Part shown: positions 9,105 to 18,105 of the stretch, in pieces
Position numbering within the stretch: position 1 is the stretch's first letter
Layout of the letters: the number at the start of each line of letters is the position of its first letter
Source: CAZNPH01 sp964574985
GTDB lineage: Bacteria; Bacteroidota; Bacteroidia; Bacteroidales; SM23-62
Direction of reading: 5' to 3'
Assembly (NCBI GenBank): GCA_964574985.1
Contig: CAZNPH010000001.1
Span: forward strand, 62,001 to 126,000
Length of the DNA: 64,000 nt
Notes under the pieces: generated by a model
The model's input: only the letters and a program-made list of their open reading frames with translations
Database searches by the model: none
What the model was told of the DNA's origin: nothing
Position numbers and translations under genes: made by a program

Positions 9105-10486
9105 TGCCCGGCCATTTCAAGCGCCTTTGTGGTAATATAATATTTGGTGATCATGTTGGGTACTTCCCATTCCGGCAATTTCCCGTCCACCAGGTACTGC
9201 AGGTATTTTTCCATTACCTGCCCGAAATGTGCTTCATGCCCTATCCTGTAGCGTTCGGGGACAACGATCTGCCATCCTGAATCAGCATCTGTAAAGGAAA
9301 TTCCCGGGTATTGATCCCGGAGCTTTGCAATGGCCTCATCCAGAGACTTTCTGGTCTGCTGATTATCCGTGCCATCTGCCGGCTCCACATAGAGTGCCGG
9401 CTTGTAGTCCTGTTCCTTTCCCTGGCGGATCACCAGACTGGACCGGGTGCCTTTCATGACGGAGAAATGGGTGTCCCCGCCTCCTTCCGGTGCCCTGTAA
9501 TTCCAGATTACCGATACCCTGGCATGGACATCCCTGATCCGGTAGTTGATCTCCCCGTTCGAATATACATGAAGGACGGTATCCACAAGGTCTTTTTCCA
9601 GGTAACCGGGAATGTCATCCAGCCGGGTCACGGTCCGGAATTGTGACAATCCCAGTTCGGTCGGCCACCTTCTTGCGGAAAGCACTTCCACTTCATTTGT
9701 ATGGTCGATGATCTCTCCCGGGAAACATTCCCACTGGATCAGGTCCACCAGATGGGTGGTAACATCCACGATGCCTTCCCCCTGCTGGTCCACATCAAAA
9801 AACCAGGGAGGCCGCTTGATCTTTTTTCCGGCAACATACTTGAAAAAATGATGCACGCTCTCCTTGGTCACTGCAGGATCTTCGGGTGTACCTTCCTGCA
9901 GGTTTCCAAAAACCCCGGGGAACATGGACAATTCTTTCTGAAGGACGGTGGTGATCTCATATCGCTCGGTCATGATGTCATACAGAAGCAAACCCTTTTC
10001 CCGGGCTGCATCAAATACATCCTTTAACAATTCGAAACCATCCCGGTCAATGGCCATGGGTTTATCGGCCAGTACATTGATACCGGCATCTATGGCTGCC
10101 TTTATATACTCTGTCTTCCGGTTGTTTTTTCCGGCGGTGACCATCACGTTTCCGGGTTTCTCACCGGTCATTTTCTCCAGGAAATCCGGACCCTTGTATA
10201 CCCTGAAATCCCAGTTTGTGGGCTCCTCCGGCCTGGTATTGAAAGTCCGCACGGTATTCATGTAATCTTCGATCTCCGGTCCGTCCGGCGCATAGACCCA
10301 GACCGTGGAGTCAACCTGTTTGTAGTCTTTTTTCAGTACGAGGGCTGCATGGAAATGCCCCGGGTCAAGGATCATTAAACGGACTTCATTCCCTGCACCG
10401 GTGAATTCTCTTTTGCCGCCTTTCTGTTGCGGAGTACACGATATCATGGCAATGCTCATAAGTATTGGGAAAATTGTTGATTTCAT
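9101..10486 (-). CDS. Lipoprotein Gfo/Idh/MocA-family oxidoreductase
   Basis: A 461-residue predicted lipoprotein (signal peptide with lipobox ISC, Cys17) carrying a Gfo/Idh/MocA-type fold. The dinucleotide-binding region is recognisable (MILDPGHFHAALV, then PGNVMVTAGKN and GINVLADKPMAI, matching the EKP motif of the family). The C-terminal half resembles the putative oxidoreductase C-terminal domain often found in exported members. It would oxidise or reduce sugars with a bound NAD(P) in the periplasm. It is the last gene of a seven-gene operon (16371 to 9101), 70 bp after the SDR. Export with a bound cofactor suggests a Tat-like or prefolded route, but no twin-Arg is visible at the N-terminus, so how the cofactor is supplied is unclear. 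Confidence 0.85.
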   Translation of the reverse strand: MKSTIFPILMSIAMISCTPQQKGGKREFTGAGNEVRLMILDPGHFHAALVLKKDYKQVDSTVWVYAPDGPEIEDYMNTVRTFNTRPEEPTNWDFRVYKGPDFLEKMTGEKPGNVMVTAGKNNRKTEYIKAAIDAGINVLADKPMAIDRDGFELLKDVFDAAREKGLLLYDIMTERYEITTVLQKELSMFPGVFGNLQEGTPEDPAVTKESVHHFFKYVAGKKIKRPPWFFDVDQQGEGIVDVTTHLVDLIQWECFPGEIIDHTNEVEVLSARRWPTELGLSQFRTVTRLDDIPGYLEKDLVDTVLHVYSNGEINYRIRDVHARVSVIWNYRAPEGGGDTHFSVMKGTRSSLVIRQGKEQDYKPALYVEPADGTDNQQTRKSLDEAIAKLRDQYPGISFTDADSGWQIVVPERYRIGHEAHFGQVMEKYLQYLVDGKLPEWEVPNMITKYYITTKALEMAGH

Positions 10487-10556
10487 GACAGATTGGTTTT
10501 TTTAATGGTTTTCAAGCAACTTTTCTCCGGATTTATAAAGGTAATACATATTGAAT

Positions 10557-11330
10557 TCACAATCTCTGTATCATCAATCCTCCGTCTATGTTCAGCACCT
10601 GCCCCGTTGCATAGGGTATATTCCCCCCGACCAGGGCTCGTACGGCAAGTCCCACGTCTTCGGGCTGACCCCATCTTCTCTCAATGGTAAGTCCTTCATG
10701 CCCTATCATCCGGTCATATTTTTCCTTTGAGCCGGCCGTCATATCCGTTTGAATGATCCCCGGCATGATCTCGTACACGGGAATATCATACTCACCGAGT
10801 CTGGCCGCGAAAAGTTTGGTCATCATGCTTACCCCTGCCTTGGAGATGCAATATTCTCCGCGGTTTACCGAAGCAACCTCAGCCGATATGGAAGATATAT
10901 TGACAATACATGGCTGAAAATCCCTGTTTTGCTGTTTTTGCCTGATCATCCACCTGGCCGCTTTCTGGGAAAGAAAGAAGGCACCCGTTAAGTTCACATT
11001 CAGTACTTCCAGAAAACTCTCTTCGGTTGTTTCAAGAATATCTTTCCGGTGCCGGGGGCCCATCCCGGCGTTGTTCACCAGAACATCCAGTCTGCCGAAA
11101 TCTTTCCGGACGGCTTCCATCATCCTTTCCCTGTGGACGGCATCCGCGATGCTCCCCCGGTAGTATTTCACGCGGCTTCCGTTTCTTCCCAGGAGAGACA
11201 GGGCATCTTCCACCGCAGGTTCTTCTCTTATTCCGTTCAGTGCAAGGTGAAAACCTGTTTCTGACAGATGCCTTGCAATGGCCAGCCCTATTCCGCGTGT
11301 ACCTCCGGTGATCAATGCAGTTCTTTTCAT
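10557..11330 (-). CDS. SDR-family oxidoreductase (3-oxoacyl-ACP reductase-like)
   Basis: A 257-residue classical short-chain dehydrogenase. The cofactor motif TGGTRGIG is at residues 8-15, NNAG lies near residue 87, the catalytic Ser is in VNISSISAE and the YxxxK motif is YCISK (GEYCISKAG). The C-terminal GQVLNIDGGLMI is typical. It is NAD(P)-dependent and cytoplasmic. In this operon (12 bp downstream of a Gfo/Idh gene) a sugar or keto-sugar substrate is more likely than fatty-acid synthesis, for example keto-deoxy-uronate reduction downstream of GH88. The annotation as a FabG-like protein describes similarity only. Confidence 0.85.
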   Translation of the reverse strand: MKRTALITGGTRGIGLAIARHLSETGFHLALNGIREEPAVEDALSLLGRNGSRVKYYRGSIADAVHRERMMEAVRKDFGRLDVLVNNAGMGPRHRKDILETTEESFLEVLNVNLTGAFFLSQKAARWMIRQKQQNRDFQPCIVNISSISAEVASVNRGEYCISKAGVSMMTKLFAARLGEYDIPVYEIMPGIIQTDMTAGSKEKYDRMIGHEGLTIERRWGQPEDVGLAVRALVGGNIPYATGQVLNIDGGLMIQRL

Positions 11331-11342
11331 AGCATTTTTGTT

Positions 11343-12503
11343 TTATTCTTTCAGTTCTTCGACTTCGACCCATCTTTTTTCGTTCCAGCTTCGGTATCCC
11401 AGTTCAGCCAGCTGTACACCCCTGGCTCCTTCGAGAAGATCCCACTGAAAGGGCTGGTCAAGTGCGACATGTCTCAGAAACAACTCCCATTGTGCCCTGA
11501 AGGCATTCTGATAGTTTTCCTGTCCGGGAACTTCAGACCAGTCCCGGTAATAATCGCCCTTCATCTCCACATCCGGGTTCCAGACCGGTCTGGGTGTATT
11601 TCCGTAATGCTGGGTGTAGCATTTCCGGAGTCCGGCCACCGCGGATCCCCTGGTACCGTCTACCTGCAGGGTAAGCAGGTCATCCCTCCGCACCCGGGTA
11701 GTCCAGGATGAAACAAAATTTGCCAGAATGCCGCCGTCCAGCCGGAAATTGGCATAGGCGGTGTCTTCGGCCGTGCAACGATAGGGCTTACCGGACTCGT
11801 CAATTCGTTCGGGTATGTGGATGGAACCTGTACAGGACACCGCCTGAACGTTGCCGATCAGATTGTCCAGGACGTATCTCCAGTGGCAAAGCATGTCAAG
11901 GATGATTCCCCCGCCTTTTTCCTTCCTGTAATTCCATGACGGCCGCTGGGCAGGAATTGTATGGCCTTCAAACACCCAGTACCCGAAGTCGCCTTTAACC
12001 GAAAGGATCCTGCCGAAGAAATCGTTTTCTTTCAGTCTTCTCAGCTTGACCAGTCCGGGCAGCCACAACTTATCCTGGACCACACCATGTTTCACCCCGG
12101 TTTTTTTACATAGACGGTATAATTCCATGGCCGAACCCGTGTCACTGGCTACCGGTTTCTCACAGTAAATATGCTTATTGTGACACACCGCCTTTCTTAC
12201 ATTCTGTGTACGCAAAGAGGTCAGGCAGGCATCAAAATATATCTCATACGCAGGATCCGTAAGAACCGACTGGAGATCGGTGGTATATTTGCCGATGCCT
12301 GAAATGCCGGACAAACGCCTGAGCTTGTCTTCATTTCTGCCCACCATAACCGGGTCGGGCATGATGGTTATCCCCCCTGTACGAATGCCCCCGTCCTGTA
12401 TAATGGGAAGAATTGATCTCATCAAATGCTGGTTTGTTCCCATCCTCCCGGTGACACCGTTCATAATGATGCCCACTTTTTTTATTTTATCCTGTTTTTT
12501 CAT
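11343..12503 (-). CDS. Gfo/Idh/MocA-family oxidoreductase (cytoplasmic)
   Basis: A 386-residue NAD(P)-dependent oxidoreductase. The N-terminal Rossmann domain shows KVGIIMNGVTGRMG in place of the usual GxGxxG and the family EKPV motif (HIYCEKPVASDTGSA). The alpha/beta C-terminal domain includes GGGIILDMLCHW, where the His is part of the GxxxDxxxH-like catalytic region. There is no signal peptide. It lies between an SDR (12 bp) and a sugar isomerase-like gene (21 bp), which points to oxidation of a sugar at C3 or a similar step. Two different Gfo/Idh proteins in the operon, one exported and one cytoplasmic, suggest two compartments. Confidence 0.88.
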   Translation of the reverse strand: MKKQDKIKKVGIIMNGVTGRMGTNQHLMRSILPIIQDGGIRTGGITIMPDPVMVGRNEDKLRRLSGISGIGKYTTDLQSVLTDPAYEIYFDACLTSLRTQNVRKAVCHNKHIYCEKPVASDTGSAMELYRLCKKTGVKHGVVQDKLWLPGLVKLRRLKENDFFGRILSVKGDFGYWVFEGHTIPAQRPSWNYRKEKGGGIILDMLCHWRYVLDNLIGNVQAVSCTGSIHIPERIDESGKPYRCTAEDTAYANFRLDGGILANFVSSWTTRVRRDDLLTLQVDGTRGSAVAGLRKCYTQHYGNTPRPVWNPDVEMKGDYYRDWSEVPGQENYQNAFRAQWELFLRHVALDQPFQWDLLEGARGVQLAELGYRSWNEKRWVEVEELKE

Positions 12504-12524
12504 ATCCGTACTTCAATCAATTTT

Positions 12525-13343
12525 TTACACATTTTCACGAAATGAGTTGACGATCTTTCGGAGAAACCGGTCCTGGTCTTCAGACCAGTAACGGCTGGAA
12601 AAGACCTCCACTTCAATAAACCCTTCGAATCCCGCCTTGTCCATCCGTGACCTGATCTTCCGTATATCAATGCACCCCTCCCCCATCAGTCCGCGGTCAT
12701 TCAAAAGATCGGTGGTGGGCACCTTCCAGTCACAAACATGAAAAGCAAACAGCTTTCCGTTCTTTCCTGCCCTGTCAATTTCCTTTTCGAGGGCCGGATC
12801 CCACCATACATGATATACATCCACTGCTGCGCCGAGATGATCCGATCCGATCTCGTCGATCAGTTCATTGGCCTGCCCGAGGGTATTGATGGCAGACCGT
12901 GAACCGGCATACATTGGATGCAGCGGCTCGACCGCCAGTCTTATACCCGATGATCCTGCATGGTCAAGGATGCTGAGGATCCCTTCCCGGATCTGTTCCC
13001 TGGAAGTTTCAAGAGGCAACCGTGGATCGGCACCACAAACCAGCACCAGCAATGGCGCACCAAGTGCAGCCGCCTGGTCAATCGCCCGGATGTTGTCCCG
13101 GATGGCCTGCTTGCGGTGCGCAGGATCACCGGAGGGGAAAAATCCACCCCGGACAAGGGAAACGATATGCAGACCTTTTGAACGGAGCATCTCCCCGGTT
13201 TTCTCAATATTCCTGTTCCGTAGGCAATCCCGCCACACGGAAATCCCCCGGATGCCGGCACCGGTATATTTGGTGGATGCCGTTTCGATATCCCAGGGTC
13301 TGGTGGTTATGGTATGCACGCAGCATCTTGAAAGATCTTCCAT
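12525..13343 (-). CDS. Sugar phosphate isomerase/epimerase (AP-endonuclease-like TIM barrel)
   Basis: A 272-residue single-domain protein of the xylose isomerase-like TIM barrel family (PF01261). Metal-ligand motifs expected for the fold are visible: AVEPLHPM (Glu), AAVDVYHVWWD (Asp/His), FHVCDWK (His/Asp) and a late Glu in GFIEVEVFS. Members isomerise or epimerise sugars and keto-sugars, and some act on 3-keto-glycosides by elimination. Its position between Gfo/Idh and GH88 genes supports a sugar or keto-sugar substrate. The start MEDLSRCC lies 16 bp after the GH88 gene. Confidence 0.85.
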   Translation of the reverse strand: MEDLSRCCVHTITTRPWDIETASTKYTGAGIRGISVWRDCLRNRNIEKTGEMLRSKGLHIVSLVRGGFFPSGDPAHRKQAIRDNIRAIDQAAALGAPLLVLVCGADPRLPLETSREQIREGILSILDHAGSSGIRLAVEPLHPMYAGSRSAINTLGQANELIDEIGSDHLGAAVDVYHVWWDPALEKEIDRAGKNGKLFAFHVCDWKVPTTDLLNDRGLMGEGCIDIRKIRSRMDKAGFEGFIEVEVFSSRYWSEDQDRFLRKIVNSFRENV

Positions 13344-13359
13344 AAGTCAGGCGTTCCTG

Positions 13360-14733
13360 TTAAATATTATAGAAAGTCAGATATTCCCCGGAACCGGTCA
13401 TTCGCTGAATATACAACATCAGCTCCCTGGCATGATAATCCCCCCACATACTGGATTCCCCGTAGGGTATCCGGCTTCCTTCGGGCACATGATCCCAGCC
13501 ATTGGGATGATGATATACAGAATGCAGGATCAGCCCCTGATGGCCCGGATCCGTGCTCAGATAGGGCACATCCAGCAGTGATGTGGCCACCCGGATCCCG
13601 GCAAGCCTGTATTTCTCACCTTTGCCCTGTTCTTTCCCGTCAAGAAAACGGCCCAGTCTCAAAAGTCCCTGGGCGGCAATGGAAGCAGCCGAGCTGTCAA
13701 CCGGTTCCCGGGAATTGAAGGGATCCGCATCCTTCTCTAGATATCCTTCCAATCGGGATAATCCAGGAGCACCGGTATCCCAGTATGGAATACCGTCCCG
13801 GGGGGTTTTTTCAATATAAAAACCGGCAGTGGCCGTCGCCGCTTTCAGCAAAATGTCACTCAGTTCCTGTTTTCCGCCATGGGGCAGAAAAAGCGAATCT
13901 TCAAGGGTATGGATAAATTCCAGCTGTTCGGCAAAACCACAAATGGCCCATGCCAGGCCCCTGGTCCAGGTTGTAAAACCGGAATACCCCTGCTGGGAAT
14001 TCGGACATCTGAAGCTGCCGTCATGTATGTTGAATATACACTCATGTGCTGTCCTCCCCGGCACATCATACCGGTCCCTTCCTTCGCCATAATATACCGA
14101 ATATTTTGCGGTGGAAAGCAAATGATCAATCATCCTGCCCGGCAGACAGATCTGCCGGTCGTTCTCACCCATAAGCACATGGCCCAGCATGTGCCCCAGT
14201 CCCAGTATCCTGCAAGTCCTGATCGTATCCACAAACAGGGAATGGGGACCGTTGAATGAGTATATGAATCCGCCGCCCGGGATCCCGGTCCATCTGGAAG
14301 CCTGAACGGCAGCAGAAACCTTGATTGCCAGCTCATAAAATGATTTTTCCCACGGTTCACGGGCGATTTTCCCTTCTTTCATCATTCTGAGCAGATTGCC
14401 GTATGTGCTGATGTTGTTGAAACCATGGTCGTGCACACCCATATGGGTAAGGTGGGCGGCCATTTTGTCCCGGGTGGCAGAACGGCCTTTGTTCAGGAAT
14501 TCCTCATCTCCGGTGGCATCATACTGAAGAAGGGAAGAGCCGTATTGAAATCCCCGGGTCCATTCTGTCCATCCGCGCGATGTATACCGGCCATTCACGG
14601 TATAGACCGGAGAACCCTCTTTTTCGTCATACGATTTCCCTATCATCCGGATCTTTTCTGCAGACAATTCCCAGAATTTTTCCATTTGTCCGGCCAGGGC
14701 CTGCAGGGATAAATTATGATTGAGCGCGATCAT
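13360..14733 (-). CDS. Glycoside hydrolase family 88-like (unsaturated glucuronyl hydrolase)
   Basis: A 457-residue protein with alpha/alpha-barrel features of GH88/GH105 enzymes, which hydrate and release 4,5-unsaturated uronic acids from oligosaccharides made by polysaccharide lyases. Matching stretches are TEWTRGFQYGS, HDHGFNN (probable catalytic-Asp loop), SLFVDTIRTCR (second Asp), FTTWTRGLAWAICGF, DSSAASIAAQGLLRL and SMWGDYHARELMLY. No signal peptide is evident, so cleavage would be cytoplasmic after uptake by the symporter or TRAP system. The 20-bp overlap with the upstream symporter gene indicates tight coupling. The predicted substrate is an unsaturated uronate-ended oligosaccharide, and this depends on the family assignment. 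Confidence 0.82.
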   Translation of the reverse strand: MIALNHNLSLQALAGQMEKFWELSAEKIRMIGKSYDEKEGSPVYTVNGRYTSRGWTEWTRGFQYGSSLLQYDATGDEEFLNKGRSATRDKMAAHLTHMGVHDHGFNNISTYGNLLRMMKEGKIAREPWEKSFYELAIKVSAAVQASRWTGIPGGGFIYSFNGPHSLFVDTIRTCRILGLGHMLGHVLMGENDRQICLPGRMIDHLLSTAKYSVYYGEGRDRYDVPGRTAHECIFNIHDGSFRCPNSQQGYSGFTTWTRGLAWAICGFAEQLEFIHTLEDSLFLPHGGKQELSDILLKAATATAGFYIEKTPRDGIPYWDTGAPGLSRLEGYLEKDADPFNSREPVDSSAASIAAQGLLRLGRFLDGKEQGKGEKYRLAGIRVATSLLDVPYLSTDPGHQGLILHSVYHHPNGWDHVPEGSRIPYGESSMWGDYHARELMLYIQRMTGSGEYLTFYNI

Positions 14734-16141
14734 GATTTGTATTTTTCAGAAAGAGGTTTCGCACCGACAAAGATAACATTGTCCCAAGTGCCAGGTAAAT
14801 ATACAATATGCAGTCGATGCGCAGACTGCCAATTTCATGCGGAATAATGCCCGGCAGGGAGAGCAGGAAAACAACCAAAGCTGTACCGGAGATCACCATC
14901 AATTCGGCGCCCGGCTTCTTCCTTCCCAGGACAGCCGTCAGGACAAGGGGTGCCATCATGGAAGTCCCGGTAAAACTTGTTCTCGCCAGCAGAGCCAGTT
15001 CGTCGCTCATAACCGTTGAAAAAAACAATACGATGACAGCGAAAACAAAAAGTGCGATCCTGGTCCTGACCATAACACTCCGGTCCGTGCCACGCAGCAG
15101 GGACCTGAGTTCAGAACCCAGCACAAATATCTGGGCATTGGTGGTGGAAAGGCATGCGGCAAAAAGTCCGACAATGGCAAGTGCACCCACAAGATTGCCC
15201 TGATCGAACAAAAGGGTACCGGAAAGGAACTCCGCGGTGGTGGCCCCGGAATATTTCACCGCCCCGTACATCCCGATGAAAACCGTGGATAAAATAACCA
15301 GAACAGCAAAAACTCCCAGTGATACGGCCATGCGGTGCATGGAACGGATGTTCCGAAGCACCACGATGCGTGTGGTCAATTGTGGCTGGGTGACCGGTAT
15401 CATGACAATGGCAATAAAGGAAGCGATCAAAAACTGGGCGGTGAACAATCCGCCGGGGCCCGGGACCGAAAGCAATTCTTCATTTACGGACTGCACTGCG
15501 GCGAACATGTTCCCGGGATTCCCGAAATACCGCACACAGGAAATGCCGATCAGCCAGATCACGATCAACAGGGTCAGACCCTGTATGGCATCGCTGTATA
15601 CGATGGCCCTGAACCCTCCGATTTCCGAATAAATCAGCATGATAATGACGATCACCGCCGCCCAACCCCAGGGAGGCAGGGCTCCCGGGAAAATCGCGTT
15701 GAAAAAAATGGAAATCCCCCTGATCTGAATGGCGGCATAAGGTATCAGAAATATGAAAGCACTGGCAAAGAGCAGATATCCTGCCCAACGGTTCCGGAAA
15801 GCAGAAACCACGAGTCCGGCCACCCCCTTGAACCCTTCCCTGGCTACTTTTTTCCGGATATGATACCCGAACCATACAACAAAAAAAGCCATGGCCCCGT
15901 CCGAGACCGCCAGGAATATCCAGGCACCCACTCCATGAACCCGGAACATGTCGGGCATGCCCATGAAAATGAATGCACTGAACAGCGCCGCCATAAATGT
16001 CAATACGCCAATGGCAGGCCCGATGTTGAAACCGGCAAGCATATAATCATCCAGCGTCCTTTTCCGGGAATAAGACTTCATGGATGCAAAAACAAGCAAT
16101 CCGGCATAAACAGCTCCGAGAACGATTATCCAGGTGATCAT
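14714..16141 (-). CDS. Sodium:solute symporter (SSS family)
   Basis: A 475-residue inner-membrane protein with about 12-13 hydrophobic helices spread over its whole length (WIIVLGAVYAGLLVFASM, GVLTFMAALFSAFIFMG, VLVILSTVFIGMYGAV and others). The pattern and the early RTLDDYMLAG stretch match the sodium/solute symporter family, whose members import sugars, uronates, amino acids or acyl compounds with Na+. It overlaps the GH88 gene by 20 bp at its 3' end and a small membrane-protein gene by 4 bp at its 5' end. The context suggests an acidic sugar or oligosaccharide as the transported solute. Confidence 0.88.
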   Translation of the reverse strand: MITWIIVLGAVYAGLLVFASMKSYSRKRTLDDYMLAGFNIGPAIGVLTFMAALFSAFIFMGMPDMFRVHGVGAWIFLAVSDGAMAFFVVWFGYHIRKKVAREGFKGVAGLVVSAFRNRWAGYLLFASAFIFLIPYAAIQIRGISIFFNAIFPGALPPWGWAAVIVIIMLIYSEIGGFRAIVYSDAIQGLTLLIVIWLIGISCVRYFGNPGNMFAAVQSVNEELLSVPGPGGLFTAQFLIASFIAIVMIPVTQPQLTTRIVVLRNIRSMHRMAVSLGVFAVLVILSTVFIGMYGAVKYSGATTAEFLSGTLLFDQGNLVGALAIVGLFAACLSTTNAQIFVLGSELRSLLRGTDRSVMVRTRIALFVFAVIVLFFSTVMSDELALLARTSFTGTSMMAPLVLTAVLGRKKPGAELMVISGTALVVFLLSLPGIIPHEIGSLRIDCILYIYLALGTMLSLSVRNLFLKNTNHDRAQS

Positions 16142-16371
16142 CGCTTATCCCCGCTTTCCTGTTTTGAACCGGGATGGACACGGGTGCCGATCCAGGTAAG
16201 GAGAACAAAAAGTACCGAAACCAGAAAGCCCGTCCACAGGGTATATGGAAAGGAAAACAGGAAGGGGGCGGATTTCCCCGGTGGAATGACCAGTGGGGTG
16301 AATGTCGCCACTGACAACAAAACGGCCAGAACAATGCATATTGTCCAGGCAAGGGATCTGTGTGATTGCAT
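16138..16371 (-). CDS. Small two-helix membrane protein paired with the SSS symporter (DUF3311-like)
   Basis: A 77-residue protein with two predicted transmembrane helices (residues about 9-27 and 45-63) separated by the short loop PPGKSAPFLFSFPYTLWTG. Small proteins like this (DUF3311/DUF997 types) are commonly encoded directly before sodium symporters and are thought to be accessory subunits. The ATGA overlap of 4 bp with the symporter start supports translational coupling. It is the first gene of the seven-gene operon. The exact domain family was judged by eye. Confidence 0.65.
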   Translation of the reverse strand: MQSHRSLAWTICIVLAVLLSVATFTPLVIPPGKSAPFLFSFPYTLWTGFLVSVLFVLLTWIGTRVHPGSKQESGDKR

Positions 16372-16602
16372 TCGTAATAAATCTACGTTAACAATTTAAT
16401 TTTTAGCATTTTATAATGATGATTCTAACATTAATCTCTTTTGTTGCCGGCCTCCCGCAGGCTGTCCGCATGCCGGGCCGGTGCCCCCCCGCCGGAACTG
16501 CAATTTGCAAATAAATCATCAATTCAGCAACCGGATCGTGCTGTTCAGCATTTGAATGCAACATTTACTATATTTGTGGCCGCACCCTGCAGATCTTTCA
16601 AA
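16372..16602. other. Divergent intergenic region between the sugar operons
   Basis: These 231 bp separate two divergent operons and should hold both promoters. The plus-strand side has a TATATTTG -7-like box at 16569-16576, 27 nt before the dctQ ATG, without a well-spaced -33 element. The middle (16445-16495) is strikingly GC-rich compared with its AT-rich edges and contains copy A of a dispersed repeat. No regulator gene lies next to it. Confidence 0.5.
16441..16481 (-). repeat. Dispersed 41-bp intergenic element, copy A
   Basis: Read on the minus strand, this segment aligns without gaps to 46523-46563 with 32 of 41 identical bases. Both ends are best conserved (CCGG...CCGGCAT and CCGGCAACAA). 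The outer parts form a partial inverted repeat (GCCGGCC/GGCCGG). It lies in a noncoding region upstream of the TRAP operon. Only two copies were noticed in the window. Confidence 0.5.
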
Positions 16603-17067
16603 ATGTCAGCACTCAAAAGATTCAACCGGGGTACCGAGTCATTCCTTTTCTGGTCCACCTGGCTGTGCACCGGCATTTTCTTTATGATCATCCTCGTGTC
16701 GGTTATTGCCCGGTACCTGGTGAGAAGCTCGCTTCTGAATTCAGTTGAGCTGAGCCGCCTGTTCTTTGTCTGGGCATGTTTTCTGGCCGCTGCCTTGTGC
16801 TTCCGGCGAAAATCCCACATCGCCATACATTTTTTTGTGGAAAAAATGCCGGAAAGGATGCGCAGGATCACGGGGATCATTACCGGTTCCCTTATTCTTG
16901 TATTCCTGTCCGTTCTCTTGTTTCATTCTGTCATTGTGGTATATGAACTCAGGTTCACATTATTCCCCCTGACCGGGATATCACAGTCCTGGCTTTACCT
17001 GCCCGTTCCCCTGATTTCATTCATCATGTTTTTTTACTGTCTGGAAGAAATACTTAAAAAATGCTGA
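16603..17067 (+). CDS. dctQ: TRAP transporter small permease (DctQ)
   Basis: A 154-residue membrane protein with four hydrophobic helices and the DctQ pattern (NSVELSRLFFVWACFLAAAL, then RKSHIAIHFF), the small membrane subunit of tripartite ATP-independent periplasmic transporters. These use a sodium gradient and a periplasmic binding protein to import organic acids or uronates. The ATG at 16603 was preferred over the upstream TTG because the longer reading would translate the GC-rich repeat. It overlaps the large-permease gene by 7 bp. The partner dctM is disrupted, so the subunit probably has no working complex. Confidence 0.85.
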   Translation: MSALKRFNRGTESFLFWSTWLCTGIFFMIILVSVIARYLVRSSLLNSVELSRLFFVWACFLAAALCFRRKSHIAIHFFVEKMPERMRRITGIITGSLILVFLSVLLFHSVIVVYELRFTLFPLTGISQSWLYLPVPLISFIMFFYCLEEILKKC

Positions 17068-18091
17068 TCTGGCTTTTCATAGCATTCATCGTTCTGGCCT
17101 GCATGAGAATGCCCGTTGCATTTGCACTCGGAACCGCCACCGTGTTTTTCATTGCGCTGACCACCGGCATTCCCTTGTCTTCCGTGCCTCACAAGATGGT
17201 GAACGGCATTGATTCATATGTGTTCCTGGCCATTCCGCTTTTTCTTTTCGCAGGCAGACTGATGAATGCCGGAGGGATCACCGACCGGATATTCGGCTTT
17301 GCCCGGGCACTCATAGGAAGCATACGCGGCGGCCTCGCCCAGGCCAATATCCTGGCCGGCATGTTCTTTTCCGCAATTTCGGGTTCGGCGGTTGCCGCTG
17401 TAGGCGGACTCGGTGAAATTGAAATGAAGGTGATGAAGCAAAATGGGTATGACGATGAGTTTGCAGCATCGGTGACCGTTGCCGCATCGGTTCTCGGACC
17501 GGTCATTCCGGACTTTTCACGCCCACGGAGGCCGCAGTCGTTGCCGGCGCCTATGCATTGTTAATCAGCTTGTTAGTTTACAGGACCATTTCTCTGAAAG
17601 ATCTCCCGGGCATTCTGGTGGAAACCATGATCACGACCTCTGTGGTTACTTTTGTCATTTCAACCACATCTTCCTTCTCTTTCGTACTTTCCCTGAATGA
17701 AGCCGGCCAGCGGATCACAGAAATCATGCTGGGGATCAGCGGGAATAAATTCCTGCTGCTGTTGCTGATCAACGTGCTGCTGCTGATCTTCGGTGCCCTC
17801 ATGGAGGCAGGGGTGGTACTGATCCTGTTTATTCCCATCCTGTATCCCGCAGCAGTGAACCTGGGCATTGACCCGGTACACTTCGGCCTGATCATGACCG
17901 TTAATCTCATGATCGGGGTGGCCACCCCTCCCATTGGCATGTGCCTGTTCGTCATGAGCCAGATCAGCGGTATCCGGCTCGAGACCCTGATGAAAAGCAT
18001 CCTGGTCTTTCTCATTCCTTTGATCGCAATATTATTTCTTATAACTTTCATACCCGAACTGGTCACATGGCTCCCTGACCTGTACGGATAA
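17061..18091 (+). pseudogene. dctM: TRAP transporter large permease (DctM), internal deletion and frameshift
   Basis: The first 150 residues are a normal DctM N-terminus (MRMPVAFALG, PLFLFAGRLMNAGGITDRI, ASVLGPVIP). After VIP at about 17510 the homologous sequence resumes only in another frame with GLFTPTEAAVVAGAYALL and runs to a TAA-type stop at 18089-18091 through the rest of the protein (GVATPPIGMCLFV). The family usually has about 425 residues. Here roughly 340 remain, so about 85 residues from the middle are missing. An ATG at 17558 could restart the C-terminal half, but a functional permease is unlikely. The neighbouring dctQ and dctP genes are intact, so the break may be recent. Confidence 0.85.
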
Positions 18092-18105
18092 ACATCGACC
18101 GTCCG

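Noticed and set aside
8060..9280. URO-D ORF read to 9280 as a complete 406-residue protein
   Set aside because: After 9041 the residues are the antisense of the Gfo/Idh gene, while the true C-terminus lies in the next frame.
15335..16399. 354-codon ORF antisense to the symporter
   Set aside because: Composition is rich in His, Gln and Pro and it mirrors membrane helices; the symporter is clearly the real gene.
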